Made by a program: the position numbers and the translations under genes. Below, in pieces: positions 1 through 5,780 of a stretch of 21,617 nucleotides of DNA. The notes beneath the pieces were generated by a model, which saw only the letters and a program-made list of their open reading frames with translations, was not told the DNA's origin and did not search any database. The stretch comes from a virus. The DNA is taken from IMG/VR virus record IMGVR_UViG_3300000117_000328, positions 1 through 21,617 of that record. One strand, given 5' to 3'. The stretch's first letter is position 1. Every line of letters begins with the position of its first letter.

Positions 1-303
1 TGGAGCATCGGTTACAGCTGTTTTAATCAACCCATCACTGTCAACATACGTCCCACTACTGGCACGGCTGAAGGTGATTAGATTGTTGCCACTGACGTCA
101 TCCACCAGGCTAAGGTTCTCGGCGAAATTCAGATCAAGACTGGCATCCAAGAACAGCCCCCCGCCACCACCAAGCCCAGGAACCAGCGTCTCCCCAAGGA
201 CAAAGTCCCCATCATAGATATGGTAAAACTGTTGGTTCCCTGCAGGCACAAGATGCTCGCTGAGCACGAAACGCCCAGTCACATAGTCTAGATGGGTTGT
301 CAT
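1..303 (-). CDS. Tail fibre / spike-type virion protein, N-terminal part (runs off window)
   Basis: The reading frame opens with ATG at 303 and stays open to the window edge, giving the first 101 residues. Two short similar stretches, FVLSEHLVPAG and FVLGETLVPG, occur near residues 12 and 34, followed by a glycine run (about 44-50). Then comes NLITFSRASSGTYVDSDGLI (about 75-95). This 'ITFSRAS-TYVDSDG-IKTA' signature is common in phage spike and fibre proteins, often ahead of a concanavalin/LamG-like fold. The role in host binding or particle decoration is inferred from that family resemblance. It is the last gene of the block and starts 5 nt after the preceding small gene ends. The C-terminus, which would define the fold, is outside the window. 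Confidence 0.75.
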   Translation of the reverse strand, partial: MTTHLDYVTGRFVLSEHLVPAGNQQFYHIYDGDFVLGETLVPGLGGGGGLFLDASLDLNFAENLSLVDDVSGNNLITFSRASSGTYVDSDGLIKTAVTDAP

Positions 304-308
304 TTATC

Positions 309-491
309 TCAGCTCCGTACGATTGAAGTGCAGTTGCCGTCGCCATCGTACGTGAAAGTCAGAGTCGCAACAGTGTCAGCGCCTCTCTTGTAAGTAATTG
401 TTGCAGGGTTACCATTGGCATCATGACCAGCTGGTTCGATCGTGTCATGAGCGGGAAGATTGATTCCCCTAGTTGCGAGAGTAGTACCCAT
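309..491 (-). CDS. Small virion-associated protein, 60 aa, unknown function
   Basis: ATG at 491 is preceded by a good Shine-Dalgarno (GGAGG about 7 nt upstream), one of the few clear ones here. The product is 60 residues, beta-rich by eye, with ITYKRGADTVATLTFTYDG in its second half, which resembles small phage proteins that accompany spike genes. No catalytic motif, signal peptide or membrane segment is seen. It is followed after 5 nt by the spike-type gene and preceded by a terminator and a copy of the conserved leader element. It was therefore probably the first gene of a unit, separated from the capsid gene until the HNH gene was inserted. The function is not recognised. Confidence 0.7.
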   Translation of the reverse strand: MGTTLATRGINLPAHDTIEPAGHDANGNPATITYKRGADTVATLTFTYDGDGNCTSIVRS

Positions 492-522
492 AGCGCCCTC
501 CTTCGGCGTGGTTAAGTTGCAC

Positions 523-531
523 TAGGTTTCC
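523..531 (-). promoter_or_regulatory. Conserved leader element copy (GGAAACCTAG)
   Basis: Read on the minus strand this is GGAAACCTAG, matching the window-wide GGNANNCTA pattern. It lies 32 nt before the ATG at 491 and 18 nt beyond the end of the terminator at 549-570, so it sits where a new transcript would begin. A CGCC/GGCG hairpin could hold the downstream Shine-Dalgarno in its loop. Confidence 0.6.
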
Positions 532-543
532 TATCATGGCAAG

Positions 544-580
544 GCATTAAAAAAGGACCCCGAAGGGTCCCAAGAAGTCA
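544..580. repeat. 37-bp direct repeat, copy 1 (contains terminator)
   Basis: Identical over 37 bp to 1164-1200. The repeat contains the whole terminator, and in this copy its last three bases are the HNH gene's stop codon. Flanking bases differ on both sides. The two copies bracket the HNH gene. Confidence 0.95.
549..570 (-). terminator. Rho-independent terminator after HNH gene (copy 1)
   Basis: On the minus strand a six-base-pair stem GGACCC/GGGTCC encloses a TTCG loop and is followed by six Ts. The RNA loop is C(UUCG)G, an exceptionally stable tetraloop. It begins 8 nt after the HNH stop codon and is an exact copy of the terminator after the capsid gene. Confidence 0.9.
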
Positions 581-1117
581 TTTGGTGCCGCCTGGGGCGT
601 ACTCGTACCGCATGCCTATTTCTCGCTTGTAGGCTACAGCAGCGACGGCGCCAATGTAGGGGTTTGCGTGGTAGCCGAGACACTTAGTGACAGGCTTGCC
701 TTCGACCCTCCTACGAACTTGAGCCGTCCACGGAGAAAGGGCCCTCCCGGGTCTTTTATCAAGAGTGACATTCCTGTACCCACTGTTTGATTTAACCTCA
801 CGGTTACTTTGTTGGTCGCCTCTGGTGGCAAGAGCTAAATTGCTACCAGCGTTGTTGTCCTTGTTGCGATCAATGTGATCGATTTCGTAGAGCCCAGGAC
901 ATTCGCCGCTATTGTATAGCTTGTAGACAATTCGACTCGTCTTGTAGAGGACCTTGTCAAGCCTGACCTCCCAGTACCCGTTTTTGTGCTTTCGCCCTGC
1001 GGGGTCTCCTATGACCGTGTTTCTGGCGGTTTTAGCCTTCCAGCGTAGGCCGTTTGGGATGCTTGGGTCAAGCTCAAACACCTCCTGAAGGCGGCTGATG
1101 TGAGGAAGTTGAAGCAT
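578..1117 (-). CDS. HNH homing endonuclease with AP2-like DNA-binding domain
   Basis: A 179-residue free-standing HNH nuclease. YEIDHIDRNKDNN (about residues 76-88) holds the catalytic Asp-His pair. NLALATRGDQQSNR (about 93-106) supplies the later Asn residues of the HNH_3-type fold. The C-terminal third (about 112-175: SGYRNVT, PWTAQV, KCLGYHANPYIGAVAAVAYK) looks like the AP2-type DNA-binding domain that often follows phage HNH domains. Such enzymes cut an unoccupied allele so that their own gene is copied in. ATG at 1117 has no obvious Shine-Dalgarno and no copy of the conserved leader element, unlike its neighbours. The gene sits between the major capsid gene and the next unit and is bracketed by a 37-bp duplication, consistent with being an insert. 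Confidence 0.88.
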   Translation of the reverse strand: MLQLPHISRLQEVFELDPSIPNGLRWKAKTARNTVIGDPAGRKHKNGYWEVRLDKVLYKTSRIVYKLYNSGECPGLYEIDHIDRNKDNNAGSNLALATRGDQQSNREVKSNSGYRNVTLDKRPGRALSPWTAQVRRRVEGKPVTKCLGYHANPYIGAVAAVAYKREIGMRYEYAPGGTK

Positions 1118-1163
1118 GCTAAGACTGGTATCGCTACACTCAGTTTACCATGCACTCGTGCTT

Positions 1164-1200
1164 GCATTAAAAAAGGACCCCGAAGGGTCCCAAGAAGTCA
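1164..1200. repeat. 37-bp direct repeat, copy 2 (contains terminator)
   Basis: Exact copy of 544-580, lying between the capsid gene stop (1213) and the HNH start (1117). It is probably the original location, since a terminator is expected after a major capsid gene. The other copy was then carried in or created together with the HNH gene. Confidence 0.95.
1169..1190 (-). terminator. Rho-independent terminator after major capsid gene
   Basis: GGACCC/GGGTCC stem with a C(UUCG)G tetraloop and six Ts on the minus strand, 22 nt after the capsid stop codon. It would end the abundant capsid mRNA and reduce reading into the HNH gene. Confidence 0.9.
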
Positions 1201-1212
1201 GTGGTAGACTGA

Positions 1213-2103
1213 TCAGACAGATGCAGTTGCGTCGACACCTGCAAGCCTTGCGGCCGCACGGCCATTGATCAACGCTAACCCTACGTACCATTCCACGCGA
1301 GTGATGAGCTGAGGCTGGCTGAAGGATTCACCCAACTCACGGACGGAAACGCCGCCGTTCTGGATTCCGGTCAGAAGGTCCTGGCCGAAGGAAACCACGT
1401 AGATGTCCTGTGCGGAAGGGGTGCTGTCAAGGATAGCAACGTTCTTGTGGTCACGATCCAGTTCAAGGACGCGAACACCGCCGTAGGAGAGCTGCTGATA
1501 GCCGAACTCGTTGCGTGAGATCTCGATCTGGCCGTTAGCGCGAGCGTGCTTGCTCAGGTGACGACGTGCAGACTTCGACATGACCAGATACTTGCTACCG
1601 CCGTTAGCGTCGCAGGAGTCGATGGCCTCGTCAAGCTTGCCCAGGTCAAGAGCACCACCGCCGTTAGCGAAGTACTGTGAGGAACCGTTCTGGATACGAG
1701 CAGCCAAGCCGTCGAACTCAGAAGGGGACTGGTTGGAGTCGCCATTAATGAACAGAGCTTCCCAAGCCAAACGCATAGCGCGAACGCGGCTCTGGACCTG
1801 GTAAGCCTTAGCAGATGAGCCCTCCATGTCGATGATGGCACGGTCAACCTTGATGTCGCCACCAAAGAGCTTAAGGCTTTCGGACTGCTGGCTTACTTCA
1901 GCATAGCTCTCAGCAAGAGAACCATTGTAGTTACGGAAGCCCACATCAGGAAGGCTCTCTTCGCGCTTCCAGAAAAGACCGTTGCCTTCGATGTTGCGGA
2001 AAGGGAGTGCAGACAGGAGAGGACCAGCAGCAAGTTCGGTTACAACTGCCAGCTCCTGAGGGGTGGAAGCGTGCTTTTGAGCTTCCAGAAGTGTCAATGC
2101 CAT
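1213..2103 (-). CDS. Major capsid protein (HK97-fold type)
   Basis: A 296-residue protein starting MALTLLEAQKHA from the ATG at 2103. The frame is open to a TTG at 2127, but that start adds eight atypical residues. The size and features fit small HK97-fold coat proteins: an N-terminal helix, the ALPFRNIEGNGLFWKREESLPDVGFR stretch broken around residues 40-65 (E-loop-like region), a middle LAWEALFINGD segment (about 118-128) and the closing VEWYVGLALINGRAAARLAG (about 268-287). It would form the capsid shell. The scaffolding gene directly upstream and a strong terminator downstream support a very highly expressed structural gene. No Shine-Dalgarno is visible. The family assignment rests on motif resemblance and context, not on an alignment. 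Confidence 0.85.
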   Translation of the reverse strand: MALTLLEAQKHASTPQELAVVTELAAGPLLSALPFRNIEGNGLFWKREESLPDVGFRNYNGSLAESYAEVSQQSESLKLFGGDIKVDRAIIDMEGSSAKAYQVQSRVRAMRLAWEALFINGDSNQSPSEFDGLAARIQNGSSQYFANGGGALDLGKLDEAIDSCDANGGSKYLVMSKSARRHLSKHARANGQIEISRNEFGYQQLSYGGVRVLELDRDHKNVAILDSTPSAQDIYVVSFGQDLLTGIQNGGVSVRELGESFSQPQLITRVEWYVGLALINGRAAARLAGVDATASV

Positions 2104-2253
2104 GGTAAAATAAGATTGAATGAACAAAGATTGGGTGTTAGCGCTTCAGATACCGTCACGATAGCTTTAGCAATCGCACCCTCCAGTCCACTCCATCTCA
2201 GAGTTTCCCTTCTGGGTTGCTATCCATATTATTCCGAAACGCTTATTCCAAAG
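2104..2253 (-). promoter_or_regulatory. Long leader of the capsid gene, possible promoter region
   Basis: About 150 nt between the terminator at 2254-2278 and the capsid start, with no reading frame worth calling. Unlike most gapped genes here it has no good GGNANNCTA copy. Read on the minus strand, GGAATAATATGG near 2225-2236 offers a weak -10-like TAATAT, but I find no well-spaced -35. A small hairpin TATCG-TGA-CGGTA (2151-2163) resembles the CG-TGA-CG hairpin in the scaffold leader. Its own promoter after the terminator is likely by logic, not proven by sequence. Confidence 0.3.
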
Positions 2254-2278
2254 AAAAAGACCCAAGAAGGGCCTTTTT
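2254..2278 (-). terminator. Terminator between scaffold and capsid genes
   Basis: AAAAAGACCC and GGGCCTTTTT are near-perfect inverted repeats (one mismatch) around a five-base loop, with T-runs on both strands. On the minus strand it lies 23 nt after the scaffold stop codon. It may work in both directions, or only partly, to set the scaffold to coat ratio. Confidence 0.7.
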
Positions 2279-2301
2279 ACTAACAAGTTGACAAGATTTA
2301 T

Positions 2302-3021
2302 TTACTTGAATGCATTTTGGAACATTTCGTCGGTAGTAAGAGACGAAAAGTCCTGACTCACGACGCCGTTGGCATCGGTTCCACCGTAACCAATTCCAGC
2401 ACCTGCTCCCTTGGCTCCCTTAAAGAAGGTGCCATAGATGGGGTGAGACTTGTACTTCGAGATGTAGTCATCTACGGAAATACGCTTGCCGGACTCTTTG
2501 TCAAGAACAGGGTCACCGCCTGCGTCAACGACAGTCAAGGAACCATCAGGCTCTTGGCGGAAGTTGCCACCGATCTGCTGCGCCATCATGTCAAAGAACG
2601 ACACGCCGTCAGCTGCGTCAGTACGACCACCAGCTGCGTAGAACACTTTTTCCAAAGCATACTTCTTCTGGTAGTCCTGCAGGGCAGCCTTGGCGGCTGC
2701 GGCTTCTTGAGCAGCGGCTTCAGCCTGCTTGCTATACTTCAGTTCGATAGCCTCTTTGGCTTCACCGAATTGAGCCTGTGTACGAGCAGCTTCTGCAGCT
2801 TCAGCCTGCAGCTTAGTATACTCCTCAGGGTTGATCTCAGAGAAGCGCTCCAGTTGACCCTTTGTTTCCTTAAGGTCACGCTCGTACTGCTTCCGTGCTT
2901 CCCGTTCAGCCTTAAGAGCCTTCAGGAGATTCTCCGCTTCAGAACGAGGCATCATGTCGTCGCCTGTTAAAACGGGTGAGGCATTAACTTCCGTCTCGGG
3001 AGCCATGTTCTCTTCAGTCAT
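2302..3021 (-). CDS. Capsid scaffolding protein
   Basis: A 239-residue, highly charged protein. Residues about 25-125 form a long Ala/Glu/Lys/Gln-rich coiled coil (from PRSEAENLLKALKAERE through repeated QAEAAEAA-type heptads to DYQKKYALEKVFYAAGG). The C-terminal part is shorter, glycine-rich and ends DEMFQNAFK. This architecture, and a position immediately before the major capsid gene, is typical of phage scaffolding proteins, which guide coat assembly through their C-terminus and leave or are cleaved before DNA packaging. No protease motif is visible, so scaffold removal must rely on another gene or on exit. ATG at 3021 follows a perfect leader hairpin. Confidence 0.85.
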   Translation of the reverse strand: MTEENMAPETEVNASPVLTGDDMMPRSEAENLLKALKAEREARKQYERDLKETKGQLERFSEINPEEYTKLQAEAAEAARTQAQFGEAKEAIELKYSKQAEAAAQEAAAAKAALQDYQKKYALEKVFYAAGGRTDAADGVSFFDMMAQQIGGNFRQEPDGSLTVVDAGGDPVLDKESGKRISVDDYISKYKSHPIYGTFFKGAKGAGAGIGYGGTDANGVVSQDFSSLTTDEMFQNAFK

Positions 3022-3028
3022 GTTAAAT

Positions 3029-3043
3029 CAGGCGTCACGCCTG
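3029..3043 (-). promoter_or_regulatory. Perfect hairpin in the scaffold leader
   Basis: CAGGCG and CGCCTG pair perfectly over a TGA loop (minus strand), ending 7 nt before the scaffold ATG. There is no T-run, so it is not a terminator. It lies between the conserved element and the start codon and could control translation or mRNA stability. Confidence 0.5.
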
Positions 3044-3059
3044 TTTGAATGTTACGCGG

Positions 3060-3068
3060 TAGTATGCC
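3060..3068 (-). promoter_or_regulatory. Conserved leader element copy (GGCATACTAC)
   Basis: GGCATACTAC on the minus strand, 39 nt before the scaffold ATG at 3021. The extra distance compared with the usual 20-22 nt is taken up by the hairpin at 3029-3043. Confidence 0.6.
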
Positions 3069-3076
3069 AATCAGTC

Positions 3077-3778
3077 TTAAGGGCCAGGATAGTCAGGGGT
3101 AGGATCGTCAAGAACAGCTGTTCGCCAGAAGGCATTGACGACGACGTCGTAGTAGTCACTGATTTGCCCAGGACCGATGAACGAAAAGCTAAAGGTCTGA
3201 GTAGCTGGATTATTACCGGCGCAGTCCGCTAGTATGGTTTGGGGTCCCATGGAGTAACCAAACTGACCCAGTCTTGTTCCGTTATAAACGCGCCTAAGGC
3301 TGACGGCTCCAGAACCAGTACCACCATAATAAACCGGGTTCTGGTCGCAGACGCTGGCCTTAACGCTAACAGTCCTGTCTACGACGGTTGGCCAGTATGC
3401 ACAAGTCAACCCGTCAAAGCTACAGAGAGGACCAGTGCCAGCACCTATAGGGACAACATTCTCAATAGCGACGTCGGGGTTGAGTGGCTCAGGGTCCCGA
3501 TACTGGGTGACCTGTGTTGTCACGACATCGCCGTCTTCGTTAATGTACGGCTCCAATATCTCATAAGCGATATAAATTACGCCTGATACATTTGCACGCC
3601 CAACAGTATTGATCGTAGCTACCCAGACCCCAACGTCGATACAGTCGCAAATCGATGCATTAAACACCCCTTGCCCACAGCAGGGATCTTTAGGGTTGTA
3701 GGCCTTGCCCTCATTAGGGCCGAACAAGCACTTTGACTTAGGCTTGCACTCGTTCATATCGGCGGGACAGATAGCCAT
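3077..3778 (-). CDS. Unknown virion-type protein with Cys-rich N-terminus, 233 aa
   Basis: ATG at 3778 immediately follows the TAG of the upstream gene, so translation is probably coupled. The first 50 residues are cysteine-rich (ICPADMNECKPKSKC, then PCC, ICDC), and further cysteines bring the total to about eleven. The rest looks beta-rich (VATINTVGRANVSGVIYIAY, TQTFSFSFIGPG). There is no signal peptide, membrane helix or enzyme motif. Its position just before the scaffold and next to a zinc-ribbon-like gene suggests a structural or assembly role, but I do not recognise the family. The cysteines might bind a metal or form disulphides in the finished particle. Confidence 0.6.
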   Translation of the reverse strand: MAICPADMNECKPKSKCLFGPNEGKAYNPKDPCCGQGVFNASICDCIDVGVWVATINTVGRANVSGVIYIAYEILEPYINEDGDVVTTQVTQYRDPEPLNPDVAIENVVPIGAGTGPLCSFDGLTCAYWPTVVDRTVSVKASVCDQNPVYYGGTGSGAVSLRRVYNGTRLGQFGYSMGPQTILADCAGNNPATQTFSFSFIGPGQISDYYDVVVNAFWRTAVLDDPTPDYPGP

Positions 3779-4132
3779 CTAGCGACTCCACTTCTTCTGA
3801 GGGCACAGCATGTTGGGGTCACCTCCAACCCACGTCTTCGCTTCCATAAAGCAACCACAATCGGAACAGCGCTTGCTCTCTGCACTGAAGAAGGGGCACT
3901 CTTTACATGTGTTATACCTTTCTTCTCTGATCTCCGACGACACCTTCCCGTGCCTAACAGCTTGCATCCCTGTTTTCACTAAGCCGCTAGCCATCTTACC
4001 TATCCCGGCCTTGACCTCCTTGGGCTTGCTGCTATGTTTGGCTATAATCTCATCGTGACGCTCCTTGGGCCAAGCAGAGACAGGACCAGTAGGAGCGACC
4101 CCATCGCAACTGAGTTCTTCTATGATGCTCAT
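3779..4132 (-). CDS. Small zinc-ribbon-type phage protein, 117 aa
   Basis: The C-terminal half carries CKECPFFSAESKRCSDCGCF followed by MLCPQKKW. The spacing C-x2-C, C-x2-C-x-C and a final Cys before KW is typical of a small phage/bacterial zinc-ribbon family of unknown role. The N-terminal half is basic and probably helical. ATG at 4132 is preferred to the in-frame TTG at 4141 because it places the conserved leader element at the standard 20 nt. The gene runs directly into the next one (TAG then ATG). Zinc binding is inferred from the cysteine pattern. The partner could be nucleic acid or protein. Confidence 0.7.
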   Translation of the reverse strand: MSIIEELSCDGVAPTGPVSAWPKERHDEIIAKHSSKPKEVKAGIGKMASGLVKTGMQAVRHGKVSSEIREERYNTCKECPFFSAESKRCSDCGCFMEAKTWVGGDPNMLCPQKKWSR

Positions 4133-4151
4133 CCTAACCAATTAGCTGGGC

Positions 4152-4160
4152 TAGTATGCC
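4152..4160 (-). promoter_or_regulatory. Conserved leader element copy (GGCATACTAG)
   Basis: GGCATACTAGCC on the minus strand, 20 nt before the ATG at 4132 and starting directly after the tandem TGA-TAG that ends the upstream fibre gene. CTAGCC can pair with GGTTAG (hairpin 4134-4154, one G-U pair), ending just before the ATG. Confidence 0.65.
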
Positions 4161-4162
4161 TA

Positions 4163-5398
4163 TCAGGACTTGAGGCGATAATCGCTGGAAGTCGTATTGT
4201 AGTACATAGCCCCAGAAGCTACTCCACCGGTTCCAGCGGCTGCGTCGTCGACATATTCGCCAATGCCAAGAAGGGCTCTAGTCGCAGCTGAGGTGGTGGT
4301 TTGATTTCCATAGGCTACGATTGTCACTTCTGAGTTGACATCAGCCCCTGCTTGATCCCTGACAGCAGCATAGATGGCTTCCGTAACAGAAGTATCATTA
4401 TTGAAATACGTGGTACCTGGAGTAGCCAGGACAGTAGTACCCGCTGTAATGTAGAACTCGGCTAAGACTCCTGAGCCTGAAGCGGGGTCAGTATTGTAAG
4501 CCCTGCCGTTGTCAGCCGTTCTGCTGGCTGCAGAGTCGTACAGAACAATCCAGGCGTCCAGGGAAGAAGTGACTTCTACGAGGGTGCCAGAGTGCCCAAT
4601 CCCCGCAAAGGTAGCGACTCCGCTAGCTGCAGTCTGAGCTTCAGTTAGCTTGGCAGCAGAGGAACCACCGCCACTTTGGACCGCCGGAACCCAGTTAGTA
4701 CCATTCCACGCCAAGACCTGATCATTCGTCGGAGGCGTCGTAGTCGTGTCAACGTCCTGCAGCGCGTCGATACTTGTGGTACTCAGGTCGGCAACCACGT
4801 CGCCAGGGACCCACTCGGTGTTGACGTTGTCCCACACAAGAGCCTGCCCGTCTGTGGGAGCCGCGGTCGTTGTGTCAACATCAGTCAGATCGTTGATCGA
4901 GCCTACGGTACTAGGAGTCGTCCATGACATAACCCCAGCGCCATCAGTAGTCAGAGCCTGGCCACTTGTGCCTGTATCATTCGGGAAGACGAGAGTATAG
5001 CTAGCGGCTGCGCTATGAGGAGGTGACTTGAGCTTAATGCCATGCGTATTTGTTTCGCAGTTCAGCTGAATAGCTGCATCGTTGCCCGTGTTCCCCATCA
5101 CCTCTAAGACCCCAGTAGTGTCTGGAGCTATCTGGATATTTCCTGCCGCAGTACTTATGATTTGGAAGCTATTGGTGTCTAGATCCCCTCCAAGCTGAGG
5201 GGTTGTATCATTTACGATTTCAATGTTGGTTGGGTCAGAGCTAGCAGGCGTCAGGACCCCACCCTCTATGACATAAAGAGCATTCTCGTCGGTCGCATAA
5301 CAAAGCTCCCCTTCTTGTAGGTCAGCAAGGCCAGCATCCAGCGCAGCCTTAGTACCGCGAGCTACTCGGACTGGTACGCGGTAAGAGGGGACTGGCAT
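4163..5398 (-). CDS. Tail fibre protein with tandem repeats, 411 aa
   Basis: The N-terminal segment (about 1-50, VPVRVARGTKAALDAGLADL and CYATDENALYVIEGG) resembles the 'reduced-parameter list' start of many phage fibres. In the middle (about 165-245) two copies of a repeat follow one another: INDLTDVDTTTAAPTDGQAL and IDALQDVDTTTTPPTNDQVL, each followed by a W-x(n)-WVP tail. The C-terminus IGEYVDDAAAGTGG-ASGAMYYNTTSSDYRLKS is a form I associate with cyanophage fibres. It is rich in Thr, Ala, Gly and Asp with no cysteine-dense region. The expected role is a trimeric fibre contributing to host recognition. ATG at 5398 lies 20 nt after a conserved leader element. Confidence 0.8.
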   Translation of the reverse strand: MPVPSYRVPVRVARGTKAALDAGLADLQEGELCYATDENALYVIEGGVLTPASSDPTNIEIVNDTTPQLGGDLDTNSFQIISTAAGNIQIAPDTTGVLEVMGNTGNDAAIQLNCETNTHGIKLKSPPHSAAASYTLVFPNDTGTSGQALTTDGAGVMSWTTPSTVGSINDLTDVDTTTAAPTDGQALVWDNVNTEWVPGDVVADLSTTSIDALQDVDTTTTPPTNDQVLAWNGTNWVPAVQSGGGSSAAKLTEAQTAASGVATFAGIGHSGTLVEVTSSLDAWIVLYDSAASRTADNGRAYNTDPASGSGVLAEFYITAGTTVLATPGTTYFNNDTSVTEAIYAAVRDQAGADVNSEVTIVAYGNQTTTSAATRALLGIGEYVDDAAAGTGGVASGAMYYNTTSSDYRLKS

Positions 5399-5404
5399 AA
5401 CACG

Positions 5405-5426
5405 ATTCTGTCTGGACTAGAATGCC
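5405..5426 (-). promoter_or_regulatory. Conserved leader element copy (GGCATTCTAG) with possible hairpin
   Basis: Core GGCATTCTA at 5426-5418 on the minus strand, continuing GTCCAG, exactly 20 nt before the ATG at 5398. ATTCT of the element can pair with AGAAT closer to the start (5405-5423, nine-base loop). Confidence 0.65.
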
Positions 5427-5431
5427 GAAGG

Positions 5432-5728
5432 CTATACTGTGAACTCTCCACCGTCAGGGGCTTCTCCGTCTGAAGTGCCAGTAGTGAAATCCCCTCCGCC
5501 CCAGAAGACCAGACCACCGCTACCACCGCTACCACCACCAGAGCCGCTGATGGTAACGATCGCGCCTAGAGCGTCTTTGGTAAATAGTGCCGCAGCGCCA
5601 TCAGACAGTCCTAGGACAATCTCCCCCTGAGTGATAGCGCTGACTCCACCAGTTTCGATCTCGGCAATAATGGTAGCCTCGTCGTCGGTTGAGTTTTTAA
5701 GGACTATGCGATCAGGGAAGACGGCCAC
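5432..5728 (-). CDS. Small tail-associated virion protein, 98 aa
   Basis: The start is GTG at 5728, 20 nt after a conserved leader element. The product begins MAVFPDRIVLKNSTDDEATI, followed by QGEIVLGLSDGAAALFTKDA, a phrase seen in phage tail proteins that precede fibres. It then has a Gly/Ser linker (about 65-76) and a short polar tail. It is probably a small structural protein of the tail tip or fibre assembly. It lies between the Cys-rich protein and the repeat fibre, with a leader in front and a short gap after. The family is not firmly recognised. Confidence 0.65.
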   Translation of the reverse strand: MAVFPDRIVLKNSTDDEATIIAEIETGGVSAITQGEIVLGLSDGAAALFTKDALGAIVTISGSGGGSGGSGGLVFWGGGDFTTGTSDGEAPDGGEFTV

Positions 5729-5731
5729 GAC

Positions 5732-5756
5732 GGAACCAAAGCTAGGTTAGGGTTCC
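5732..5756 (-). promoter_or_regulatory. Conserved leader element copy (GGAACCCTAA) forming a hairpin
   Basis: Core GGAACCCTA at 5756-5748 on the minus strand, 20 nt before the GTG at 5728. GGAACC of the element is perfectly complementary to GGTTCC just before the start codon, giving a six-pair stem with a 13-nt loop. Confidence 0.6.
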
Positions 5757-5780
5757 TAGCTACAGCTATGAGTTTTTTTT

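Noticed and set aside
1033-1041. GGNANNCTA match inside the HNH gene
   Set aside because: It lies within coding sequence, far from any start codon. Such chance matches are expected about five times in this length.
2317-2970. Plus-strand open frame of 217 aa opposite the scaffold gene
   Set aside because: It mirrors the Ala/Glu-rich coiled-coil codons of the scaffold gene, which avoid stops on the opposite strand. Its Leu/Ser/Cys-rich product has no protein-like pattern.
5772-5780. A9 run in the transcript as a frameshift site
   Set aside because: It lies just after the TAA of the cysteine-rich gene, so ribosomes would already have stopped, and no fusion partner is in frame.
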